Positions 52,337 to 59,484 of a stretch of 59,484 bases of DNA are shown in pieces. A program made the position numbers and the translations under genes. The number at the start of each line of letters is the position of its first letter. Within the stretch, counting starts at the first letter, position 1. The notes beneath the pieces were generated by a model. It saw nothing but the letters and a program-made list of their open reading frames with translations. It searched no databases and was not told where the DNA came from. This DNA is from Clostridiales bacterium. GTDB taxonomy: Bacteria; Bacillota; Clostridia; Oscillospirales; Oscillospiraceae. The stretch lies in assembly GCA_902363045.1 (NCBI GenBank), contig CABIYX010000005.1:68942-128425 (forward strand). The letters are read 5' to 3'.

Positions 52337-52689
52337 GAATTGCCCCTCCTAATTGTTGTCACATGACTGCGGCTGCTCCGCTTGCCTCCGCGCTTCTCTT
52401 TGTCACGCTGTGGATTGGGCACGCGGCCGGGGAGACAACTCCTACGACTCCGGGCAGACCCGGTCCCGCCGTTGGCGGCCCCTGGGCTCTGCCCATCCGC
52501 TCCGCAGTCTGTCTCCCCTGTGCGCATATCCTCCGCGCTTCTCTTTGTCACGCTGCGGATTGGGCGCACAGCCGGGGAGACAACTCCTCCGACTCCGGGC
52601 AGACCCGGTCCCGCCGTTGGCGGCCCCTGGGCTCTGCCCATCCGCTCCGCAGTCTGTCTCCCCTGTGCGCATATCCTCCGCGCTTCTTT
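52337..52689 (-). repeat. 145-bp tandem duplication between the ACT and UPF0210 genes
   Basis: Two near-identical 145-bp copies, 52386-52530 and 52531-52675, followed by a short third start (CTCCGCGCTTCT). They fill the gap between two genes that are usually adjacent. Each copy contains CCGGGCAGACCCGG and GCCGTTGGCGGC small palindromes. No gene is supported. Confidence 0.9.
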
Positions 52690-52959
52690 TTAGATCCGGT
52701 GCATCGCGTTGAAGATGTCCTCCCGCTGGATGCGGATGGACAGCCCACGCTCCTGGCCGGCCTGCTCCAGAAGCTGGGAGATCTCCACAATGGATTTATC
52801 GCAGGCGGCGGTGTCTACCAGCATCACCATGGTGAAATACTCCTGTAAAATGGTTTGGCTGATGTCCAGGATATTGATGCTGTGCTGGGCAAGCAGGGAG
52901 CACACTGCGGCGGTGATCCCCACCTGGTCCTTTCCGATGACGGTTACAATCGCTTTCAT
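52690..52959 (-). CDS. ACT-domain protein (UPF0237 type)
   Basis: 89 residues, a single ACT domain with IVTVIGKDQVGITAAV at the start and NILDISQTILQEYFTMVMLV; typical of the UPF0237 family that partners UPF0210 proteins. ACT domains bind amino acids and regulate enzymes. GGAAGGATGATACTGA precedes the ATG. Confidence 0.93.
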   Translation of the reverse strand: MKAIVTVIGKDQVGITAAVCSLLAQHSINILDISQTILQEYFTMVMLVDTAACDKSIVEISQLLEQAGQERGLSIRIQREDIFNAMHRI

Positions 52960-53017
52960 TCAGTATCATCCTTCCTTGTTCATATCCCGCGCCGCCTGTC
53001 CATGAAGGCTCAGGCGC

Positions 53018-53593
53018 TCAGTTCAATTCATCCAGCGTCAATTCAAATCCATCCAAAAAATGCTCCATAAAGTAGCTCAGTGCCGGAATCGGGTTCCGGC
53101 ACAGGGCGGCATAGGTCTGTTCCCGGGCTTTTTTAAACTCCAGGTTTCCCGCCTTCAGCTCTTCCACACATTTGAGGTAGGCGGAGAGCTTGTCCGCCGC
53201 CTTGACCAGGGCCCGCACCTCCGGATCCGGGATGGTCAGCGCCTCCTCGTAGGCGGGGCGCAGTTCCTCCGGCAGCATGGACAGCAGCTTTTCCACCGCC
53301 ACCGCCTCCACCTGCTGGTAGGCGCTCTGGATGTCCGGGTTGTCATATTTAATAGGGGTGGGCAGGTCTCCAGTGAGGATCTCACTGGCGTCGTGGTACA
53401 GGGCGGCCACGGCCACCCGTCCGGGATCCACGCTTCCGCCGAAATATTGGTTCTGGATCACGGCCAGGGCGTGGGCCAGCACTGCCACCTGGTGGGAGTG
53501 CTCCTGAATATTCTCCGGCTGGGTGTTGCGCATCAGCCCCCACCGGGCGATGTACCGCATCCGGGCGGTCATGGGGAAAAAGTTGTGGGCCAC
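53018..53593 (-). CDS. HD-domain 5'-deoxynucleotidase (YfbR-like)
   Basis: 191 residues. HD superfamily phosphohydrolase with H-x-H (EHSHQVAVLAHAL), YHDASE and the late KAADKLSAYLKC motif, the YfbR/HDDC2 layout that removes phosphate from deoxynucleoside monophosphates. GTG start at 53593 after GGAAGGGGGCGGGG. Probably cotranscribed with the ACT gene (58 bp apart). Confidence 0.9.
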   Translation of the reverse strand: MAHNFFPMTARMRYIARWGLMRNTQPENIQEHSHQVAVLAHALAVIQNQYFGGSVDPGRVAVAALYHDASEILTGDLPTPIKYDNPDIQSAYQQVEAVAVEKLLSMLPEELRPAYEEALTIPDPEVRALVKAADKLSAYLKCVEELKAGNLEFKKAREQTYAALCRNPIPALSYFMEHFLDGFELTLDELN

Positions 53594-53625
53594 CGGACCC
53601 CGCCCCCTTCCTTGAGATGGTTGCT

Positions 53626-53655
53626 ATTTTATCACAGACAGGGGCGGCTTGTAAA
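53626..53655 (-). promoter_or_regulatory. Promoter of the nucleotidase operon
   Basis: TTTACA (53655-53650) and TAAAAT (53631-53626) on the minus strand with an 18-bp spacer. Confidence 0.55.
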
Positions 53656-53740
53656 CCGGAAACGGCGGGCGAGGGCGTATTTTCAACGGCCCTGGTCACT
53701 TCATAGATAAAAAGTTGGATAAAACTATCTGGATCCTGCA

Positions 53741-53769
53741 TTGAACCGAAGAAAGAAACTCTATATAAT
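53741..53769 (+). promoter_or_regulatory. Promoter of the small membrane protein gene
   Basis: TTGAAC (53741-53746) and a perfect TATAAT (53764-53769) with a 17-bp spacer, 29 bp before the start codon. Confidence 0.85.
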
Positions 53770-53798
53770 GGTACCAGAAAATTATCTGGAGGTGTACT

Positions 53799-54263
53799 AT
53801 GAAACGACTTCCCATGCTTGTATTGCTGACTGCTCCGTATGTCCTCCTTTTGCTGTATCTTTCCGAAAACGGTCCGCTTCTGCCCCCTGCCTTTGCTGGC
53901 GTGTCTGCGGTACTGTGTTTTGGGGCTATATACGCATTTTTCCTGCCCCGCTTGGGATTTCAGAGTAAACAGCTCCTATTTTGGTGCATGGTTCTGAAAA
54001 TCTGTAATATCCCTATTTTCTGCCTGATTTTTGTAGTGTCATGCGGTCTGTTTGTGGTGATCCTTCCGGTGATCCCACTGTTGTTCAGCTTTGACTGCCT
54101 CCTGCTCCTTTCCACGTCCATGTATGGGGTCAGCGGCCTGCTCCAATGCAGACGGGAGAATACACTACCATCCAAAGTGATTTGGCTCAACCTTATTTTG
54201 CAATTTCTGTTTTGTGTGGATGTGGTCAGCGCAATCTACTGCTATTTCAAGGTTCGAAAATAG
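53799..54263 (+). CDS. Small membrane protein of unknown function
   Basis: 154 residues with four predicted membrane segments (about 5-21, 30-50, 60-105 as two, 125-148) and short charged ends. No known family recognised. GGAGGTGTACT precedes the ATG. Base composition is clearly less GC-rich than all neighbours, suggesting recent acquisition. It has its own strong promoter and lies 80 bp before the DnaD-like gene without obvious coupling. Confidence 0.75.
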   Translation: MKRLPMLVLLTAPYVLLLLYLSENGPLLPPAFAGVSAVLCFGAIYAFFLPRLGFQSKQLLFWCMVLKICNIPIFCLIFVVSCGLFVVILPVIPLLFSFDCLLLLSTSMYGVSGLLQCRRENTLPSKVIWLNLILQFLFCVDVVSAIYCYFKVRK

Positions 54264-54343
54264 ATGCGCACAGATTTCCTGTTTACTCCCGGCGGATTTT
54301 GCGGTAAAATGGAGCGGATCCAAACACGAAGGGAGGGCGGAGG

Positions 54344-55297
54344 ATGGCCCAACTGTTAATGCCGGGCAGCGTAGTCGCCATGACGGACCAGGCGGCTGAC
54401 CGGCTTTTGAAGCTGGACAGCGGCGACGCTGCCCTGCTGTACCTGCACCTGCTGCGCTGGGGCACGCCGGACGGCCTGCGCTGGCCGGAGGACCGGAAGC
54501 AGCGGGCGCTGGACCAGCTGAAGGAGCACGGCCTGGCCCCGGCCGCTCTGTCCGCCGCTCCGGCCGCCCCGGCCGTCCCCGCGGAGGCCCCGCCCCCGGA
54601 GTATGGGGCGGAGGATATCACCGCCGCCCTCAGCGACCCTGCCTCCACCTTCCCAGCCCTGGCCGACGAGGTGGAGCGGCGGCTGGGCAAAAAGCTCACG
54701 GCCAATGATCTGAAGATCCTGTACACCCTGTACGACCATCTGGCCCTGCCCACCGAGGTCATCTTTCTTCTGGTCAACTGGTGCGTGGAGGAGATGGAAC
54801 GCAAATACGGTCCCGGCCGCAAGCCTTTTCTCTCCCAGATCCGCCGGGAGGGCTTTGTCTGGGCCCGAAAGGGGATCGACACGGTGGAAGCGGCAGAGCG
54901 CTATCTCCAGACCCTGGTGCGGCTGCGGGGCCGCGGAGCGGAGGTGCTGCGGCTGCTGGACATCCCACCCCGGCCTCTGGTGGAGCGGGAGAAGAATTAT
55001 ATCGCCGCCTGGGATCAGATGGGCTTCGACAACGAGGCCCTCCGGGCGGCCTACGAGCGCACGGTGATGAAGAAGCAGTCCATGGACTGGAGCTATATGA
55101 ATGGCATCCTCCGCCGGTGGCACGAGAAGGGCCTGCACACCCTGGCAGCCATCCAGGCCGGGGACCGGGACCCCAGGCCGGTACAGGCAGCCGCCCCCAC
55201 CCCTCCCGCCGCCGCCGCCCGGGAGGCGGAGCAGGCCCGGGAGGATATGGAGCGGATGCGCCGCCTGATGGAACAGATGAAGCAGATGGAGGGCTGA
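54344..55297 (+). CDS. DnaD-domain replication protein
   Basis: 317 residues. A DnaD N-terminal winged-helix-like part (about 1-65), an Ala/Pro-rich linker (65-90), two DnaD_B-like domains (about 100-175 with DLKILYTLYDHLALPTEVI, and 185-255 with EKNYIAAWDQMGFDNEALR) and a C-terminal charged coiled coil. DnaD proteins help load the replicative helicase. It lies 4 bp before the DnaC/DnaI-like ATPase and likely works with it. The preceding AGGGAGGGCGGAGG is the ribosome site. Confidence 0.9.
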   Translation: MAQLLMPGSVVAMTDQAADRLLKLDSGDAALLYLHLLRWGTPDGLRWPEDRKQRALDQLKEHGLAPAALSAAPAAPAVPAEAPPPEYGAEDITAALSDPASTFPALADEVERRLGKKLTANDLKILYTLYDHLALPTEVIFLLVNWCVEEMERKYGPGRKPFLSQIRREGFVWARKGIDTVEAAERYLQTLVRLRGRGAEVLRLLDIPPRPLVEREKNYIAAWDQMGFDNEALRAAYERTVMKKQSMDWSYMNGILRRWHEKGLHTLAAIQAGDRDPRPVQAAAPTPPAAAAREAEQAREDMERMRRLMEQMKQMEG

Positions 55298-55301
55298 ACC
55301 C

Positions 55302-56306
55302 ATGGCTTATGACCCCAATGTACTGCGCCGGGCCTCCGCCCGGCTGGAAGAGGAGAAGCGCCGCCGGGAGGACGAGCGGGAGCTGCTCCGGCGGCAGACC
55401 TATGCCAAGGAGCCCCGGCTGGCCCAGCTGGACCGACGGCTCCAGGGCACCATGGCCGAGCTGGTAGCCGCCTCCCTCCGGAAAGGGGAGAACGCCGGCG
55501 ACGCGGTGCGCGCCATCCGGGACAAAAATCTGGAACTCCAGCAGGAGCGGGCCGTGCTGCTGGGCGCGCTGGGGTTGCCGGAGGACGCTCTGGATGACAA
55601 GCCCGCCTGCCCCAAGTGCGGGGACACCGGCTGGCGGGGGGCCCAGATGTGTGACTGCCTGAGATCTCTCTGCACCCAAGAGCAGATCCGGGAGCTTTCC
55701 AAGCTGCTGGATCTGGGGGAGCAGTCCTTCGACACCTTCCGGCTGGACTATTACAGCCAGTCCGTGTGGCCCGGACGGGGCTCCTCTCCCCGGGACAACA
55801 TGGACCTGGTGTATGAGGTGTGCCTGAACTACGCCCAGAAGTTCGGCCGTTTCTACTTTAAAAACCTGTTTCTCTCCGGCGCGCCCGGGCTGGGCAAGAC
55901 CTTCCTGTCCGCCTGCATCGCCCGCTCCGTGTCGGAGCAGGGCCGCTCTGTGGTGTACGACACCGCGGGCAACATCTTCGCCCAGTTTGAGACCCGGAAG
56001 TTCCAGCGGGACGCGGAGGGCGTGCAGACCGCCCTGGACGAGACACGGCGGTATCTCACCTGCGACCTGCTCATTCTGGATGACCTGGGCAGCGAGTTGA
56101 CCACCCAATTCGTCCAGTCCGCCTTGTATGAGCTGTTGAACACCCGGCTGGTGGCCAACCGGCACACGGTGATCTCCTCCAACCTCACTATGGAGGAGGC
56201 TGCCCGGCGCTACTCCCCTCAGATCGCCTCCCGCCTCATCGGGGAGTACCATGTGCTCCACTTCTTTGGAGATGACATCCGCCTGCTGAAAAAGAATAAG
56301 CTGTGA
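55302..56306 (+). CDS. DnaC/DnaI-like helicase loader ATPase
   Basis: 334 residues. An N-terminal helical region, a zinc-type Cys group (C103-x2-C106 with C117-x-C119), then the AAA+ module with Walker A GAPGLGKT (193-200), Walker B LLILDDLG and a C-terminal arginine (RLIGEYHVLHF). It loads the replicative helicase onto DNA. Coupled to the DnaD gene (GGAGGG 7 bp before the ATG). Confidence 0.93.
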   Translation: MAYDPNVLRRASARLEEEKRRREDERELLRRQTYAKEPRLAQLDRRLQGTMAELVAASLRKGENAGDAVRAIRDKNLELQQERAVLLGALGLPEDALDDKPACPKCGDTGWRGAQMCDCLRSLCTQEQIRELSKLLDLGEQSFDTFRLDYYSQSVWPGRGSSPRDNMDLVYEVCLNYAQKFGRFYFKNLFLSGAPGLGKTFLSACIARSVSEQGRSVVYDTAGNIFAQFETRKFQRDAEGVQTALDETRRYLTCDLLILDDLGSELTTQFVQSALYELLNTRLVANRHTVISSNLTMEEAARRYSPQIASRLIGEYHVLHFFGDDIRLLKKNKL

Positions 56307-56314
56307 CACGCGCA

Positions 56315-56352
56315 TATCCCCCCGGCCGCCCATGGGCGGCCGGGGGGATATG
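56315..56352. terminator. 38-bp perfect palindrome, bidirectional terminator
   Basis: 19-bp arms centred on CATG (ATATCCCCCCGGCCGCCC and its complement) between the convergent helicase loader and P-type ATPase genes, followed on the plus strand by GTTCTTCTGGTTC. T-run weak but stem very strong. Confidence 0.75.
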
Positions 56353-56382
56353 TTCTTCTGGTTCAGATGAAAGCCGGACCCT

Positions 56383-59067
56383 CTATTTCGCCGCGCCCGC
56401 GCCGCTCACCGGTCGGCCTGTTCCACGGCCGGGCGGCACCTCCCGGGCCTCCGGCCCCTCCCGGCGGCGGCCCAGCGCCTTGGTCAGCTCGCAGATGGGG
56501 ATGGGAGCCGCGGCCAGCAGCAGAACGGTGAGCCACTGTCCCCCGTCCATGGGGACCACGGAAAATATGCTTTGCAGAGGCGGGAACAGGAGCACCGCCA
56601 GCTGCATGGACACGCCCGCCAAAAAGGCCTTGTTCATGGCGGGGTTGGACAGGAGGCCCTGCTCCAGCAGGGAGCGGTCCTCACTGCGGACGTTGAAGGC
56701 GTGGAACAGCTGGCACAGGGTGAGGGTGGCGAAGGCCATGGTATTGGCCACTGCCCCCTCCAGGCCCGGGGCCGCCAGCCGGGTGAAGCCCAGAAAATAG
56801 GCCGCCAGAGTCAGCCCGCCCACCATCAGGCCCTGCCAGGCCAACCGAAGGGAGAAACTCCGGTCGAACAGCCCCCGGTCCGCTGGGCGGGGCGGCTGCT
56901 CCATGGCCCCCTCCTCCACCGGCTCCACCCCCAGTGCCAGCGCCGGGAGAGAGTCAGTGACCAGATTGAGCCACAGCAGCTGCACCGGGGCCAGGGGCAT
57001 CTGTCCAAAGTCCAGCAGGGTAGCGGTGAAGATAGTAAGGATCTCCCCAATGTTGCAGGAAAGGAGATAGTGGATGGCCTTGCGGATGTTGGACCAGATC
57101 CCCCGCCCCTCCTCAATGGCGGATACGATGGTGGAGAAGTTGTCGTCGGTGAGGATGAGATCGGCCGCCCCCTTTGCCACGTCAGTGCCGGAACGCCCCA
57201 TGGCACAGCCGATGTCCGCCGCCTTCAGGGCCGGGGCGTCGTTCACTCCGTCCCCCGTCATGGCCACCACACACCCCCGCTTCTGCCATGCCTTTACAAT
57301 GCGCATTTTGTGTTCAGGGGACACCCGGGCAAACACAGAAAAGCGGTGGATGTCCTCCTCCAGAGCCTCCTGGGGCAGAAATTCCAGCTCCGCCCCGGTC
57401 ACCGCCAGGTCCCCCGGGCGGTAGATGTCCAGCTCCCGGGCCACCGCCAGGGCCGTGGCCTTGTGGTCCCCGGTGATCATCACCGGACGGACTCCGGCCC
57501 GGTGGCACAGGGCCACCGCTCCCCGCACCTCGGGGCGTGGCGGGTCCATCATGCCGAACAGCCCCAGGAAGGTCAGCCCGCGCTCAATGGTCCCGGGGAC
57601 CACAGCGGGGGGCAGGAAGGCCAGGTCCCGGCTGGCTACCCCCAGCACCCGCAGGGCCCGCCCGGCCATCTCCTCGTTGGCCCGGAGGATCCCCTCCCGC
57701 TGCCAGGGGGTGAGGGGCCCCTGGGGACCGGCGGCGCAGCGCTCCAGCAGGACGTCGGGCGCTCCCTTGACGAACACCCGGAAACCCCCTTCGGGGAGCG
57801 GGTGGATGGTGGACATGAGTTTCCGGCCGGAATCGAAGGGGAGCTCCCCCTGCCGGGGCCACTGCTCGTCCAGCTTGTTCCTGTCCAGCCCCTCCCGGGC
57901 GGCGGCCACGATCAGAGCTCCCTCCGTGGGGTCACCCTGGGCGGCGGGCGCGCCCGCCCTCCACTCCAGCCGCGCGTCATTGCACAGGGCTCCGGCCAGC
58001 AGCGCATCTCTCCGCCGCCCTCCCGTGGGGATCCACACCTCCTGCACCGTCATCCGATTCTGGGTGAGGGTCCCGGTCTTGTCGGAGCAGATCACTCCGG
58101 CACATCCCAAAGTCTCCACGGCGGGCAGCTTCTTGACGATGGCCCCCCGGGCGGCCATCCGCCCTACCCCCAGGGCCAGCACGATGGTGACGATGGCGGG
58201 CAGGCCCTCCGGAATGGCGGCCACCGCCAGGGATACGGCGGTGAGGAACATATCCAGCATCCGTTTTCCCTGGATCAAGCCCACCCCGAACATGACCGCG
58301 CACACCGACAGGCACAGGAAGGACAGGGTCTGGGAGATCTCTCCCATCTTCTGCTGAAGGGGGGTGTCCGTCCCCTCGTCTCCCAGGAGCAGCCCCGCGA
58401 TGTGCCCCATCTGAGTGTCCATTCCGGTGGCGCATACCAGGGCGGTCCCACGGCCCGCGGTGATGAGGGTGCCGGAGATGACCATGTTGGTCCAGTCCCC
58501 CAGGGGCGCGTCCTCCGCCAGCGCCTCGGCGGGGGCCTTTTCCACGGGGATGGACTCCCCGGTCATGGCGGACTCGTCCGCCTGGAGGCGGCTGCACTCC
58601 AGGATCCGGGCGTCGGCGGGGACCAGATCGCCGGCCTCCAGCAGGATCACATCCCCCGGGACCAGCTGGGCCGCTGGCAGCTTCACCGGACGTCCGCCCC
58701 GTAAAGCAGTTGCCTGGGGCGCGGACAGCCTGCGCAGCTCCTCCAGGGCGTGCTGGGCCCTGTCCTCCTGAAAGATCGAGATCACACTGTTGACCGCCAC
58801 GATCACCAGGATAATGGCCGCGTCCAGCCACTCCTCCCCACCGCTGGCCGCCAGGGACAGCCCCGCCGCCCCCAGCAGGACCAGGATCATGGGGTCCCGC
58901 AGCTGCTCCAGGAGCCGTCCCAGAAGCCCCGCCTGGGGCGGCGGCTCCAGCTCATTGGGACCGGCGCGCCGCAGGCGCTCCTCCGCCTGGTGTTGGGACA
59001 GTCCGCCGGGGCGGGCGTCCAATTCCTCCAAAAGCCGGGGCAGCGGCTTGCTGTGCCAGCTGCTCAT
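56383..59067 (-). CDS. Calcium-type cation P-type ATPase
   Basis: 894 residues from the ATG at 59067, after GGAGCG; an upstream extension would encode the dispersed repeat and is rejected. Motifs: actuator TGES (169-172), IPEGLP in TM4, phosphorylation D329 in CSDKTGTLT, hinge TGDGVNDAPALK, and C-terminal membrane segments with NLVTDSLPALALG. PMCA/SERCA-like (P2A) pumps export Ca2+ across the membrane; specificity inferred. Convergent with the helicase loader. Only a -10 (TATAAT at 59100-59095) is visible upstream. Confidence 0.93.
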   Translation of the reverse strand: MSSWHSKPLPRLLEELDARPGGLSQHQAEERLRRAGPNELEPPPQAGLLGRLLEQLRDPMILVLLGAAGLSLAASGGEEWLDAAIILVIVAVNSVISIFQEDRAQHALEELRRLSAPQATALRGGRPVKLPAAQLVPGDVILLEAGDLVPADARILECSRLQADESAMTGESIPVEKAPAEALAEDAPLGDWTNMVISGTLITAGRGTALVCATGMDTQMGHIAGLLLGDEGTDTPLQQKMGEISQTLSFLCLSVCAVMFGVGLIQGKRMLDMFLTAVSLAVAAIPEGLPAIVTIVLALGVGRMAARGAIVKKLPAVETLGCAGVICSDKTGTLTQNRMTVQEVWIPTGGRRRDALLAGALCNDARLEWRAGAPAAQGDPTEGALIVAAAREGLDRNKLDEQWPRQGELPFDSGRKLMSTIHPLPEGGFRVFVKGAPDVLLERCAAGPQGPLTPWQREGILRANEEMAGRALRVLGVASRDLAFLPPAVVPGTIERGLTFLGLFGMMDPPRPEVRGAVALCHRAGVRPVMITGDHKATALAVARELDIYRPGDLAVTGAELEFLPQEALEEDIHRFSVFARVSPEHKMRIVKAWQKRGCVVAMTGDGVNDAPALKAADIGCAMGRSGTDVAKGAADLILTDDNFSTIVSAIEEGRGIWSNIRKAIHYLLSCNIGEILTIFTATLLDFGQMPLAPVQLLWLNLVTDSLPALALGVEPVEEGAMEQPPRPADRGLFDRSFSLRLAWQGLMVGGLTLAAYFLGFTRLAAPGLEGAVANTMAFATLTLCQLFHAFNVRSEDRSLLEQGLLSNPAMNKAFLAGVSMQLAVLLFPPLQSIFSVVPMDGGQWLTVLLLAAAPIPICELTKALGRRREGPEAREVPPGRGTGRPVSGAGAAK

Positions 59068-59165
59068 ACCATCACGCTCCTTCCATGTTCTCCTATTATA
59101 GCAGAGGGCCTGTCCGCTTTTTGGGGAAATCAGGGAAGAAGTAAAGAAGCTGGGCGGCGAGATGA

Positions 59166-59484
59166 CCTCCTGTTGTCCGGTTCTGCTGTGATGCTCCTGA
59201 AATGCCGTAGGGGCGGCCCTCTGTGGCCGCCCGTCTTCCATGGACAATGACATCCGTAGGGCGCGACGACTCGGCGCGCCGCCTCAAAGGGCGAAACCCC
59301 AGCGTTGACCGAAAAAATTCCGAAAAACGGCGGGAGGGGCAAGCCCCTCCCCTACGGGACGGAGAGGAAACATTCCCCGGCGGGAAATCGGCGGGCGGCC
59401 ACATAGGGCCGCCCCTACAACATCTCAGGCAAAAAACAGCAAAGCCGGAGGACGGGCGGATCTCCTGACCCGCCCGCCGGTTTT
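59166..59484 (-). repeat. Dispersed non-coding repeat, inverted right copy (runs off the window)
   Basis: The reverse complement matches 667-985 almost base for base and the match begins at the last base of the window, so it continues beyond. It is the same family as 50275-50845. The P-type ATPase promoter region abuts it. Confidence 0.9.

Noticed and set aside
59068..59253. N-terminal extension of the P-type ATPase by 62 residues.
   Set aside because: The extension is translated from the dispersed repeat and lies upstream of the visible -10; the ATG at 59067 has a ribosome site and fits the family N-terminus.

Overview
The window is GC-rich (roughly 60% by eye) and reads as a chromosomal segment of an anaerobic, endospore-lineage Clostridium, most like the Oscillospiraceae (Flavonifractor/Pseudoflavonifractor/Intestinimonas type). 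The grounds are a CIRCE-controlled hrcA-grpE-dnaK-dnaJ operon, a GlgC/GlgD-type glycogen operon, a DacF-like carboxypeptidase, a PdaB-like deacetylase, RNase J, YfcC-family carriers and a DnaD/DnaI-type pair. The species cannot be fixed from the sequence alone. No rRNA, tRNA, CRISPR array or IS transposase was seen.

Layout. 1-1090: dispersed non-coding repeats. 1098-4306: AGCS amino-acid/Na+ symporter, PdaB-like deacetylase and a MerR regulator. 4352-8651: a MerR-type promoter (19-bp spacer with a perfect palindrome) driving carrier, amidohydrolase and a second carrier, probably one nutrient-uptake and hydrolysis module. 8741-18205: rpiB, then glycogen metabolism. glgP has its own promoter; glgB-glgC-glgD-glgA form one operon from a strong promoter at 18177-18205. 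18306-19463: dacF.

19769-32976: a compact one-strand phage-derived cluster in PBSX (xtm/xkd) order: terminase, portal, protease/scaffold, decoration protein, capsid, connectors, contractile sheath, tube, frameshifted chaperone, LysM protein and baseplate. It has no integrase, repressor, replication, lysis or fibre gene, and only a 206-residue protein where the tape measure should be. It is closed by a terminator and sits between host genes. This looks like a domesticated head-and-contractile-tail particle locus and is the best candidate for an undescribed system.

33026-42135 (all minus strand): C_GCAxxG_C_C protein, recG, mutY with a RibD-like reductase and a PflX-like radical SAM protein, a 2-hydroxyacid dehydrogenase, and an unusual trio of ArsC/Spx-like protein, WYL regulator and response regulator. 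In that trio the ArsC/Spx-like protein lacks its active-site Cys and the response regulator lacks its phospho-acceptor Asp. 42800-49573: rnj, then the heat-shock operon on the opposite strand. 49640-50890: modular palindromic repeats. 50919-53655: a UPF0210 protein, an ACT protein and an HD nucleotidase. 53741-56352: a small membrane protein and a DnaD/DnaC-like primosome pair. 56383-59067: Ca2+-type P-type ATPase. The far right end is an inverted copy of the left-end repeat.

Two hairpin-rich inserts without genes, in the terminase 3' end and upstream of recG, are bounded by direct duplications of local sequence (91 bp and 33 bp), which does not fit ordinary transposition.
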